Shown here: in pieces, positions 1-5,323 of the stretch
Numbering within the stretch: the first letter of the stretch is position 1
Layout of the letters: the number at the start of each line of letters is the position of its first letter
DNA from: Acidobacteriota bacterium
GTDB taxonomy: Bacteria; Acidobacteriota; Blastocatellia; Pyrinomonadales; Pyrinomonadaceae
Length of the DNA stretch: 5,697 nt
Direction of reading: 5' to 3'
Assembly: GCA_013698055.1 (NCBI GenBank)
Contig: JACCVS010000190.1
Coordinates: 1 to 5,697, forward strand
Notes under the pieces: model-generated
What the model was told of the DNA's origin: nothing
The model's input: only the letters and a program-made list of their open reading frames with translations
The model's database searches: none
Made by a program: the position numbers and the translations under genes

Positions 1-120
1 GTCGCTCACAAGGTCGCGTCGGCGGCCAAAGAGGGCGGCTTTCTTGGCTTCGGAGGAACGCAAGTCAGCGGGAATGAGGTAGAGATCATCAACGAGATCG
101 GGGCTGCGCTCGAAGTATAA
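1..120 (+). CDS. C-terminal end of a conserved helical protein (5' end outside window)
   Basis: Frame 1 is open from the window edge to TAA at 118-120 and gives 39 residues: a helix rich in Ala and Lys, then the glycine-rich turn GGFLGFGG, then a second helix (VEIINEIGAAL). The pattern KVA-x-A-[SA]-KEGGFLGFGG-x-x-VS-x-x-E followed by an amphipathic helix resembles, from memory, the C-termini of small helical conserved proteins, some of them TerB-like. I cannot confirm this from 39 residues, so no function is assigned. The gene lies on the same strand as the oxidoreductase, 139 bp upstream of it. I see no convincing terminator or AT-rich promoter in that gap, so cotranscription is possible. 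That it is a real coding end is supported by codon use and by the glycine motif; its identity is open. Confidence 0.6.
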   Translation, partial: VAHKVASAAKEGGFLGFGGTQVSGNEVEIINEIGAALEV

Positions 121-259
121 GATGAAACGCTTTTGCTTAAAAGAACCCGCGACGTGAGGGACGCGACAGTGACAATGCTCTCATCGAACAGTTGGTCGAG
201 TCAGAAGGGCGGCGAGCTTTCGGCAGTCTTCAATTTGTCGAAGAAGGGCTTCAAAGGCC

Positions 260-1237
260 ATGCATGAGATGATCATCATCGGAGCCGGGCCTGCGGGCAT
301 CAGCATGGCGGCTGAGGCGCGCGGCGTCGGCATTCCCGCCGATAAGATTCTGATTCTGGAAAAGGGCGACGCGCATTCCTGGGCTATCCGCAAGTTTTAT
401 CCGGCGTCGAAGCCCGTCCTCGCCAACTATAAGGGCATCAATGCCGTCTGCACCGGCGTCATGTGCCTGACCGATATGACGAAAGAAGAGACGCTGACCT
501 ACATTGATCGCGTCATCGAGCAGTGCGAGTTGCAGGTGCATTACAAGGAAGCTGTGACGGCCATTCGTCCGCTCGCCGAGGGTGGCTTTGTGGTCGAAAC
601 ATCAGGCGGCGTTTATCAAACAGGTCGGTGTATCATCGCCATTGGCATTCTGGATAAGCCGAACAAGCCCGAATACAGGATTCCGCCGACGCTCACAAAA
701 CGCATCCATTACGACATCACGACGGTGGCTTTGAAAGATGAAGACTGCCTGGTCGTGGGCGGCGGAGACACGGCGGCAGAGTATTGCCAGTTTCTAGTCC
801 AGCAGGGCAATCACGTCACGCTCTCCTATCGCCGCAAGGAGTTTGCCCGATTGAATCCTGTCAACCTTGAGAGCCTGCTGGCGCTCGAAGCGCGAGAGCA
901 AGTCACAATTCTTCGCGGCAGTAATATCACGAAGATGGAAGATGATGGAGGCCGCCCGCGCGCTGTCTTTCAGGAAACGGAGCATCCGGCGCGTACCTTC
1001 GACCGCATCATCTACGCGCTCGGCGGAACTACGCCAGTCAATTTCCTGAAAGTAATTGGCATTGAGTTTGACGGCGAAGTGCCTGTGCTGACGCAAGGCT
1101 ACGAGACGAGTCTGCCGGGACTTTACCTGATCGGAGATTTGAGCGCGGGTAAAAAAGGCGGCTCAATCAATCTGGCATTCAACATGGCCGCCGAAGCGAT
1201 GCGCTACATCTGCACCTGCCCTTTACCGGCGCGATAG
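260..1237 (+). CDS. FAD/NAD(P)H-dependent oxidoreductase, thioredoxin-reductase/YpdA-like fold without CxxC
   Basis: The 325-residue protein has the two-dinucleotide-binding layout of the class II pyridine nucleotide-disulfide oxidoreductase fold. The FAD Rossmann motif GAGPAG is at residues 8-13, with E34 ending the second strand. The NAD(P)H motif VVGGGDTAAE is at 165-174, with YRRKEF at 190-195 as a likely NADPH phosphate contact. The FAD-closing motif LYLIGD is at 288-293. Length fits thioredoxin reductase and bacillithiol-disulfide reductase YpdA (about 310-330). The redox CxxC of thioredoxin reductase is absent: the position after VVGGGDTAAE is Y-C-Q-F. Cysteines include C64, C69, C176 and a C-terminal CTC (C318, C320). 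The protein is probably cytoplasmic and moves electrons from NADPH through FAD to an unidentified acceptor; the substrate cannot be read from the sequence. The start could be ATG 260 (GAAGGG about 11 nt upstream) or ATG 269 (AAAGG about 11 nt upstream). Its 3' end overlaps the convergent caspase gene by 15 bp. Confidence 0.9.
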   Translation: MHEMIIIGAGPAGISMAAEARGVGIPADKILILEKGDAHSWAIRKFYPASKPVLANYKGINAVCTGVMCLTDMTKEETLTYIDRVIEQCELQVHYKEAVTAIRPLAEGGFVVETSGGVYQTGRCIIAIGILDKPNKPEYRIPPTLTKRIHYDITTVALKDEDCLVVGGGDTAAEYCQFLVQQGNHVTLSYRRKEFARLNPVNLESLLALEAREQVTILRGSNITKMEDDGGRPRAVFQETEHPARTFDRIIYALGGTTPVNFLKVIGIEFDGEVPVLTQGYETSLPGLYLIGDLSAGKKGGSINLAFNMAAEAMRYICTCPLPAR

Positions 1238-1254
1238 CGCGGCTCCACTTAAAG
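1221..1254. terminator. GC-rich hairpin over the two convergent stop codons, possible weak bidirectional terminator
   Basis: An outer pair CTTTA (1221-1225)/TAAAG (1250-1254) encloses CC-G-(G)-CGC (1226-1232), a GATA loop, and GCGCGG (1237-1242). One G is bulged and there is an unpaired stretch on the right side. The structure spans the stop codons of both the oxidoreductase and the caspase gene, which overlap. No T-run follows on either strand, so intrinsic termination is doubtful. Confidence 0.25.
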
Positions 1255-2290
1255 CGTGTGAGGACGACAGCACGCCCCACTCAACATTTACACTTCGTCC
1301 GGCAGCAGATCGCTTCACTTTAATCTGGCGGATACTTTTGCCCCGCACCCATTCATCGTAAGAATCATCCCACCCGTAATAATGAATCAGGAATTGTGAT
1401 TTCGCCCGGTCAGCGTCAATGATCTGCCCCTTGTACCATTCGCCTTCCGATTTGACCCAGACACGTTCGCCCACGCGCGGGTCACGTTTCTCTTCTGCCT
1501 GACTCAGAATTGTTTGCGGGCTGAAGTCCCCGGTCGTCGCGAACACGGCGCGCTGCTTCTCAGCAAATGACATATCTTCTTTGACTTGATCGGCAAGCTC
1601 TCCAAGCGTTATCAATCCGTCGCTGTTCGCATCCTCATAGGCTTTGCCGCGAAGCGCCGCCAGCAAGCTTTCTGTAAATGTCCATTCGGCAGTGGAAGAT
1701 TGATCGGCGGACGAAGAGGTCAGAGCAGCATAAGAAACTCGCCCGGAGCGTTTTGTAATTGACTCGACAAGCGAGCCGGAGTAACAGTTGTCGAGGGCTA
1801 TGAACGCCCGCGACCCTTTGAAGAAGCGCTCGATTGAGATGGGAATCGAGTCTACGTCCCAGCCGGGCACGTCCTCATCGCCCGCATCGTAGCTCGCCAG
1901 ATACGTGTCGCCTTCATCAGTCTTGTAGCCATGACCCGTGTAATAGACGAACAGTAAATCCCCTTTTCGCGCGCGGGCGAGAAGCGCGTTGAAGGAATTC
2001 TGAATCCGTCTGGCGGTGGCTTCTTTATCGCGTAAATAGGTGATTTGCGCCGGGGGAACGCCCTGTTGAGTGAAGAAAGAGACCAATTCGGTATCGCGGC
2101 GGTTCTCCTGTGGAAAGGAATCGAACACGTCAGAGTGCTTCCAACGTAGCGTCCCCACTACGAAGACCCAGGTTCTTTGCGGCTCCCACCCCCGGTTCTG
2201 CGCCAGCGTAGGAGGCGCTGTTAGGAAAAGAAACAACACTACCAGCGAAACATTCGTTGCGAATAAATGTCTGATTGTTTTAAGGAACAC
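1223..2290 (-). CDS. exported caspase-family (C14, orthocaspase-like) protein with EF-hand-like loop and C-terminal Tudor-knot domain
   Basis: The 355-residue protein starts with a Sec signal peptide: basic n-region KTIRH, hydrophobic core about 14-25, likely cleavage after TLA at 30. A caspase p20-like fold follows (about 38-215). VYYTGHG holds the catalytic His (H120) and ALDNCYSG the Cys (C169), with D167 in the specificity-pocket position, so the dyad looks intact. C14 peptidases of this group usually cleave after Arg or Lys; that specificity is inferred. Residues 220-231 form a canonical 12-residue EF-hand loop (D-x-N-x-D-G-x-I-T-x-x-E), suggesting calcium control. Residues about 272-324 (VWVKSEGEWYKGQI ... 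HYYGWDDSYDEWV) match the Tudor-knot/chromo-barrel pattern and may bind a ligand or protein partner. The start is GTG: an in-frame TGA lies at 2302-2300, and AGAGGAAA (2310-2303) provides the ribosome site with a rather long spacer. The out-of-frame ATG at 2303 is stopped after seven codons. Confidence 0.9.
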   Translation of the reverse strand: MFLKTIRHLFATNVSLVVLFLFLTAPPTLAQNRGWEPQRTWVFVVGTLRWKHSDVFDSFPQENRRDTELVSFFTQQGVPPAQITYLRDKEATARRIQNSFNALLARARKGDLLFVYYTGHGYKTDEGDTYLASYDAGDEDVPGWDVDSIPISIERFFKGSRAFIALDNCYSGSLVESITKRSGRVSYAALTSSSADQSSTAEWTFTESLLAALRGKAYEDANSDGLITLGELADQVKEDMSFAEKQRAVFATTGDFSPQTILSQAEEKRDPRVGERVWVKSEGEWYKGQIIDADRAKSQFLIHYYGWDDSYDEWVRGKSIRQIKVKRSAAGRSVNVEWGVLSSSHALSGAALSRR

Positions 2291-2662
2291 TTGTGGTTTT
2301 CATTTCCTCTTTGAAGAGACTTTCAAATCCGCAGACTTGACTGAGAGTAAAGCGATTTTTGCTGTGATCTGTTACATTATGAACATCCTGGCCTTGCCAT
2401 CGAAATCGGTGAGACAGCAACTTTGCCAATTGCGCTGCGTCTCAGAGTGGAACAGGGGCGGTCAAATTAAGAGTTGTCAGGAAGTGTCGAATTAGCTAAA
2501 CTCTTCGTTGCGGGCTTGCATCCTACTGGCAGGCCTCAGAGAAATAATAAAGGAAAAGCAAATTAAGCATCTTCCCTCCCCCGGTGAATATGCTTTTGCG
2601 CAGGCCTTGAGGCAATCCCCTGATAGTAATTTTGCGTCAAACGCCTGTTGGAAAACGGATTG
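2291..2662. other. gene-free divergent intergenic region between caspase and M23 peptidase genes
   Basis: No supported gene lies here; the open frames are antisense extensions of the caspase gene or too short. The region must carry both 5' regions. On the minus strand CATAAT (2381-2376) is a fair -10 for the caspase gene, but no good -35 lies at 16-18 nt. On the plus strand no convincing sigma70 pair precedes the M23 gene. Structured segments: TGAGAC (2410-2415)/GTCTCA (2439-2444), extended by AGC/GCT with a two-base bulge; the palindrome TTAGCTAA near 2492-2499; and GCAGGCCT repeated directly at 2529-2536 and 2600-2607. Confidence 0.6.
2559..2599 (+). other. stem-loop upstream of the M23 gene, pyrimidine-rich loop
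   Basis: GCAA (2559-2562), a TT bulge, and AAGCAT (2565-2570) pair with ATGCTT (2590-2595) and TTGC (2596-2599). This makes a ten-pair stem with a 19-nt loop containing CTTCCCTCCCCC. The loop is Shine-Dalgarno-complementary in character (CCTCC), so it could act in the leader of the peptidase transcript, but only if transcription starts upstream of it, which is unknown. Confidence 0.3.
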
Positions 2663-3517
2663 ATGATTAAAAACTTGAATATGTTCTCCCCAACCCCCAA
2701 TGTCAGCCCGCGCTTGCGCCCATCTTTCTTTCGACCCGGCTTCTCTCAGAGGCCAGGGATTTCCTTTAGCCTCGTTTTTACTCTTCTCTGTTTAATCCTG
2801 AGCCTCTCTTCGGCTTCGGCGCAGGAAAGAGACCGGGAAACGACTGCCCAATCCGAGGAACGTTTGCGACGGGTTGATGAAGAGAATCAAGCAGACAAGA
2901 GCGAATCTCGCAAAATAGTTGATGCGAATCAGATGGCGCAGCCCCATGTCAGGAAGACTTCCATGACGTATTCTCCGCGATCTGGAAATCAGACTGTAGC
3001 AGGGCCGTCGCTGACCAACGACATTGTCATCATCTCGCGCGCGGAGGAGACGGCTCCCATGCGCAGGCTCGGCGCTGTGAAAGCCGGGTCGTCGTCTTCC
3101 AGTATTCCTTCGATCTGGCCGGTCGTGGGAACTTTACGTAGCGGCGTCGGGATGCGTAACAACCCTTTCGGCGGTTCATCTGTCGAATATCATAAAGGAC
3201 AGGACATTGCCGCTCCGACCGGAACGCCCATTAACGTCACTGCCGACGGCGTCGTCGTCGTCGCCGGATGGGTGAACGGCTACGGGAACGGAATTTACGT
3301 TGACCACGGCAACGGCATCACCACGCGCTACGGTCATCTTTCGCGGATAGATGTCGTCGTGGGCCAAAGCGTCAAGCGGGGCGCGCATCTCGGTCTGGTC
3401 GGCTCGACCGGACGCTCGACCGGCCCGCACCTGCATTACGAAGTGCGTATCAATGGCCAACCAACCAGCCCGATGCTATACATGCCGTCAGTCGCGCCTC
3501 AGTTCGGCGGGCAATAA
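2663..3517 (+). CDS. exported M23 (LytM-type) peptidoglycan endopeptidase
   Basis: The predicted protein has 284 residues from ATG 2663. An N-terminal stretch with several Arg residues (1-34) precedes a hydrophobic core FSLVFTLLCLILSLSS (35-50) and an ASA-Q cleavage site near 53. A charged, low-complexity linker (about 54-110) and a Ser-rich stretch (143-147) lead to the M23 domain (about 152-274). All metal and catalytic residues are visible: H177 and D181 in YHKGQD, H225 in RYGHLS, and H256/H258 in GPHLHYEV. It is therefore likely an active zinc peptidase that cuts peptide cross-links in the periplasm, for example to open the wall for growth or division; its exact bond is unknown. The open frame begins earlier, with TTG at 2648 five codons upstream, after an in-frame TAA at 2627-2629. 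I prefer ATG 2663 because GGAAAA (2650-2655) lies 7 nt before it. The signal n-region is unusually long (about 34 residues); ATG 2681 would shorten it but has no ribosome site. Confidence 0.92.
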   Translation: MIKNLNMFSPTPNVSPRLRPSFFRPGFSQRPGISFSLVFTLLCLILSLSSASAQERDRETTAQSEERLRRVDEENQADKSESRKIVDANQMAQPHVRKTSMTYSPRSGNQTVAGPSLTNDIVIISRAEETAPMRRLGAVKAGSSSSSIPSIWPVVGTLRSGVGMRNNPFGGSSVEYHKGQDIAAPTGTPINVTADGVVVVAGWVNGYGNGIYVDHGNGITTRYGHLSRIDVVVGQSVKRGAHLGLVGSTGRSTGPHLHYEVRINGQPTSPMLYMPSVAPQFGGQ

Positions 3518-3554
3518 GGCTTTAACCCTTCATCTCATTATCAATTGAGCAACG

Positions 3555-3607
3555 GTGAAATCAGAACGCCGCGAAGCTGTCAGGAAGACAACTTCGCGGC
3601 GTTTCAC
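3555..3607. terminator. long hairpin between convergent genes, probable bidirectional terminator
   Basis: A perfect 12-bp stem pairs AACGCCGCGAAG (3565-3576) with CTTCGCGGCGTT (3592-3603). It is prolonged inward by TGTC (3578-3581)/GACA (3587-3590) around an AGGAA loop, and outward by GTGA (3555-3558)/TCAC (3604-3607) after a bulge. It lies 38 bp past the stop of the M23 gene and 46 bp past the end of the convergent hydrolase gene, where a shared terminator is expected. The T-tract is poor on both strands (TTT at most), so efficiency is uncertain. Confidence 0.7.
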
Positions 3608-3652
3608 ACATTACAAGCCCACAGTTCGGAACACGGGCAGCGCGCTTAAGGA

Positions 3653-4405
3653 TTAATCCAAATGCTGCGCTAAAATCCAGGGCATCAAATCTCCTTCACG
3701 GAGTACGTTGAGCCAGACGTTGTGGCCGACGCCTTTATACTCATTGTAGCGAACTCGATTGCCCTTGACGGCTTTCAGGGCTTCAACCATCCCGCGCGAT
3801 TCGCTGACGGGCACGACCCTATCGTCTTCCCCGTGAAAGACCCATGCGGGAGTTTTCCCCACACCTTGGGCGAGAGGCGCAAAGCGATCTCCATTTCGCA
3901 AAGAGCTTCCGCCGCAAATAGCCACCAGCGCGGCAAATCTGCCCGGATTCTGTGCCGCTATGTTCCAGACGCCGAAGCCCCCCATTGAAACTCCCGTTAA
4001 ATACAACCGCCTGGCATCAGCTTCGAACTCCTTCACGGTCTGCTCAAGCGATGCCATTACCATTCGCTCCATCTCCGGGTCAGACCAGAAGCGGTCTTTG
4101 CGACATTGCGGAAGCAGAATAATCGCGGGCACCTGCTCTAAATATCCCCGCGCGAACGATGCCGCCGTGCCCGTATTCGGCAGAAAACCGCCTTCTCCAC
4201 GCTGGCCGATTCCGTGTAGAAAGACGATCACCGGCGTCTTCCCCTTGCCCTGAAGTTTTGCCGGGACATAAAGCTGATAGCTGTAAGATTCATTGCCCAC
4301 GCGAACGGTGCGCGCCAGCAGCCCAGATGTTTGGCCGTCAGCAGTCGTGGGTGAAGTAAATGCAGTCATCCCTCCCATCAGGAGTGAAAATAATAAACTT
4401 CGCAT
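3653..4405 (-). CDS. exported alpha/beta-hydrolase (COG4099-like esterase/peptidase, prolyl-oligopeptidase/dienelactone-hydrolase type)
   Basis: The 250-residue protein carries an N-terminal signal peptide (MRSLLFSLLMGGMTAF, cleavage probably between 18 and 25). A complete alpha/beta-hydrolase follows: oxyanion-hole HG at 64-65 (IVFLHGIGQRGE), nucleophile S140 in LTGVSMGGFG (138-145 core GVSMGG), acid D195 in HGEDDRVVP, and H228 in GVGHNVW. The layout resembles predicted-peptidase/phospholipase-carboxylesterase and LpqC/feruloyl-esterase-like proteins; it most likely hydrolyses an ester or peptide substrate outside the cytoplasm, but I cannot name the substrate. The length is that of a compact single-domain member with no extra carbohydrate-binding module. 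ATG 4405 is preceded on its own strand by AAGGAAGG (4425-4418), 12 nt upstream. It is transcribed convergently toward the M23 gene and divergently from the receiver gene, so it is probably monocistronic. Confidence 0.88.
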   Translation of the reverse strand: MRSLLFSLLMGGMTAFTSPTTADGQTSGLLARTVRVGNESYSYQLYVPAKLQGKGKTPVIVFLHGIGQRGEGGFLPNTGTAASFARGYLEQVPAIILLPQCRKDRFWSDPEMERMVMASLEQTVKEFEADARRLYLTGVSMGGFGVWNIAAQNPGRFAALVAICGGSSLRNGDRFAPLAQGVGKTPAWVFHGEDDRVVPVSESRGMVEALKAVKGNRVRYNEYKGVGHNVWLNVLREGDLMPWILAQHLD

Positions 4406-4489
4406 GTAAAGATTTACCCTTCCTTGTTGAGTTCTCTTTTAGTGGCGGAATCAATGTGAAATGTTGCCTGAGCGGTAGATCAGGACATA

Positions 4490-4516
4490 AATATAGTTAC
4501 TCATCAAGCCCGTCAC
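4490..4516 (-). promoter_or_regulatory. tentative promoter of the hydrolase gene
   Basis: Reading the minus strand, GTGACG (4516-4511) stands 15 bp before TATATT (4495-4490). The -10 matches five of six consensus positions; the -35 is fair and the spacer is short. This would give a leader of roughly 75-80 nt before ATG 4405. Weak evidence. Confidence 0.25.
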
Positions 4517-4707
4517 TACTGCCTGAAAAGCAAACCAGATTCAGTGCCACTTCTACGTTAACCAGCAATTAGAGGAGCATCTCACAGCAGAGCGTTGTCA
4601 GGTAGAAGATTGATGATTCGGAAGTGGTTCCGCTTAAATTGTTCATAATGGAAAAAGGATTTACTCTCCCGCAGCCATCAAGACCGGAATCGCTATGAAG
4701 TTTTGGG

Positions 4708-4729
4708 AGATTGTGGATATCAACAATCT
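4708..4729. promoter_or_regulatory. 22-bp near-perfect palindrome, candidate operator
   Basis: The arms AGATTGT and ACAATCT flank a central self-complementary GATATC; 10 of 11 base pairs match, the only mismatched pair being G4715 with A4722. There is no loop, so it reads as a two-fold symmetric DNA-binding site rather than an RNA hairpin. It lies over the -35 of the candidate promoter at 4711-4739, where a dimeric repressor would block RNA polymerase. The binding protein is unknown; I found no second copy in the window. Confidence 0.5.
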
Positions 4730-4739
4730 GCTGTACTAT
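4711..4739 (+). promoter_or_regulatory. candidate sigma70-type promoter of the receiver gene
   Basis: TTGTGG (4711-4716) and TACTAT (4734-4739) are separated by exactly 17 bp. The -35 matches three and the -10 four of six consensus positions. Transcription would begin near 4746 and give a leader of about 70 nt before ATG 4815. The -35 falls inside the palindrome at 4708-4729. Confidence 0.4.
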
Positions 4740-4814
4740 GTGTGCCCTCTTACATAGGGTGAATTCACTGCAAGCTCGCCCATTGCGGTTCTGTTACTCA
4801 ACTTTGAGTCTCCC

Positions 4815-5186
4815 ATGTTATCCACCCAGCGCATTCTGTGTGTAGATGATGATAGCGCAGACATCTGCGAATTTCTCACAGATATGCCAGGCCGCTCAGA
4901 CCTGAATGTGATAGCTGTTGCCGATAGAACCGAAGCCCTGCATCTTATGGAGCAAGAGCGGTTCAGCCTTTATATCCTTGACGGTCAGTTACCAGGTGTT
5001 TCAGGGTTTTCCATCTGTGAGGAGATTCGCAAGATTGACCCACAGACGCCGATCATCATTTATTCAGGCATGGCTCATCAGGCTGATATAGACGCAGGCT
5101 TGTTGGCGAGAGCAAACGCTTATCTCGTCAAGCCTGAAGTTGGCAAACTCCTTCCAACCGTCAAGCATCTTCTGGAACAAGCCTAA
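4815..5186 (+). CDS. stand-alone CheY-like response regulator receiver protein
   Basis: The 123-residue protein is a single receiver domain with no output domain, the normal size for CheY/Spo0F-type regulators. The acidic pocket is D11-D12(-D13) in ILCVDDD, the phosphoacceptor is D56 in YILDGQLPG, the switch Ser is S84 in IIIYSGMA, and the conserved Lys is K106 in YLVKPE. It should accept phosphate from a histidine kinase in the cytoplasm and signal through protein contact or pass the phosphate on. The PAS-domain protein encoded 137 bp downstream on the same strand is the obvious candidate partner; this is inferred from adjacency. ATG 4815 fits the start of the first beta-strand, but no clear Shine-Dalgarno precedes it, so translation may be weak or conditional. 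A promoter with an overlapping palindrome lies upstream. Confidence 0.9.
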   Translation: MLSTQRILCVDDDSADICEFLTDMPGRSDLNVIAVADRTEALHLMEQERFSLYILDGQLPGVSGFSICEEIRKIDPQTPIIIYSGMAHQADIDAGLLARANAYLVKPEVGKLLPTVKHLLEQA

Positions 5187-5195
5187 GTGCTCATC

Positions 5196-5215
5196 GCTGG
5201 ACTGTGCTGGACTGT
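5196..5215 (+). repeat. perfect tandem duplication of a 10-bp unit
   Basis: GCTGGACTGT occurs twice without a gap (5196-5205, 5206-5215), ten bases after the receiver stop codon. Two copies only; most simply a slippage duplication in non-coding sequence. Confidence 0.85.
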
Positions 5216-5246
5216 CTCTTATGAACTTTTGACACCCTCAATCTTC

Positions 5247-5283
5247 AAAGTGAGCCACTACACTGGCACTGTGGCTCAACTTT
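5247..5283 (+). terminator. 12-bp bulged hairpin between receiver and PAS genes, possible terminator or attenuator
   Basis: AAAGTGAGCCAC (5247-5258) pairs with GTGGCTC (5271-5277) and ACTTT (5279-5283), with a single bulged A at 5278 and a 12-nt loop. It begins 60 nt after the receiver stop codon. The following bases (CATTATG) are not a T-run, so it may only reduce read-through or stabilise the receiver message. Confidence 0.5.
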
Positions 5284-5286
5284 CAT

Positions 5287-5318
5287 TATGTCAACCTCTC
5301 GTTGTTGACATAGAGGTT
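5287..5318 (+). promoter_or_regulatory. two mutually exclusive hairpins covering the ribosome-binding site of the PAS gene
   Basis: Hairpin A is a perfect 9-bp stem, TATGTCAAC (5287-5295) with GTTGACATA (5304-5312), loop 8 nt. Hairpin B is a perfect 7-bp stem, AACCTCT (5293-5299) with AGAGGTT (5312-5318), loop 12 nt. They share bases 5293-5295 and 5312, so both cannot form fully. Hairpin B buries the Shine-Dalgarno AGAGG (5312-5316) of the gene starting at ATG 5324; hairpin A leaves GAGG free. This is the layout of a translational on/off switch, but it is inferred from pairing alone. Hairpin A could instead be a DNA operator. Confidence 0.45.
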
Positions 5319-5323
5319 CCTCA

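Larger units (their letters stand above)
4406..4814. other. gene-free divergent regulatory region between hydrolase and receiver genes
   Basis: About 410 bp without a supported gene. The plus-strand frame that runs from within the hydrolase gene into this region (ending at 4572) has no family resemblance and I regard it as a shadow; MEKGFT... at 4648 gives only 16 codons. The region holds several inverted repeats: CCTGA/TCAGG (4467-4484), CGGAA/TTCCG (4619-4632), the 22-bp palindrome at 4708-4729, CCCT/AGGG (4745-4759) and the perfect GTGAATTCAC (4759-4768). Candidate promoters for both flanking genes are listed separately. Confidence 0.6.

Noticed and set aside
122..157. Short frame MKRFCLKEPAT after the first partial gene
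   Set aside because: Only 11 codons with no supporting signal.
2301..2303. ATG on the minus strand just upstream of the caspase GTG start
   Set aside because: It is out of frame, ends after seven codons and lies too close to the ribosome site; the GTG frame encodes the signal peptide.
2070..2495. 141-codon plus-strand open frame
   Set aside because: Its first half is antisense to the caspase gene and the rest has no recognisable domain or ribosome site; treated as a shadow.
2529..2607. Direct repeats GCAGGCCT as a possible mobile element or iteron
   Set aside because: Only two 8-bp copies 71 bp apart, no flanking inverted ends or further copies.
2475..3587. Decamer TGTCAGGAAG at 2475-2484, 2947-2956 and 3578-3587
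   Set aside because: Three copies are curious, but one is coding, one is a hairpin loop and one is intergenic, with no shared flanks or regular spacing; likely coincidence.
4360..4572. 70-codon plus-strand open frame running from the hydrolase gene into the intergenic region
   Set aside because: It overlaps the hydrolase start and signal peptide, has no good ribosome site and a composition typical of random translation.
5229..5257. Consensus -35 TTGACA at 5229-5234 as a promoter for the PAS gene
   Set aside because: No acceptable -10 at 16-18 bp downstream (sequence is TGAGCCAC).
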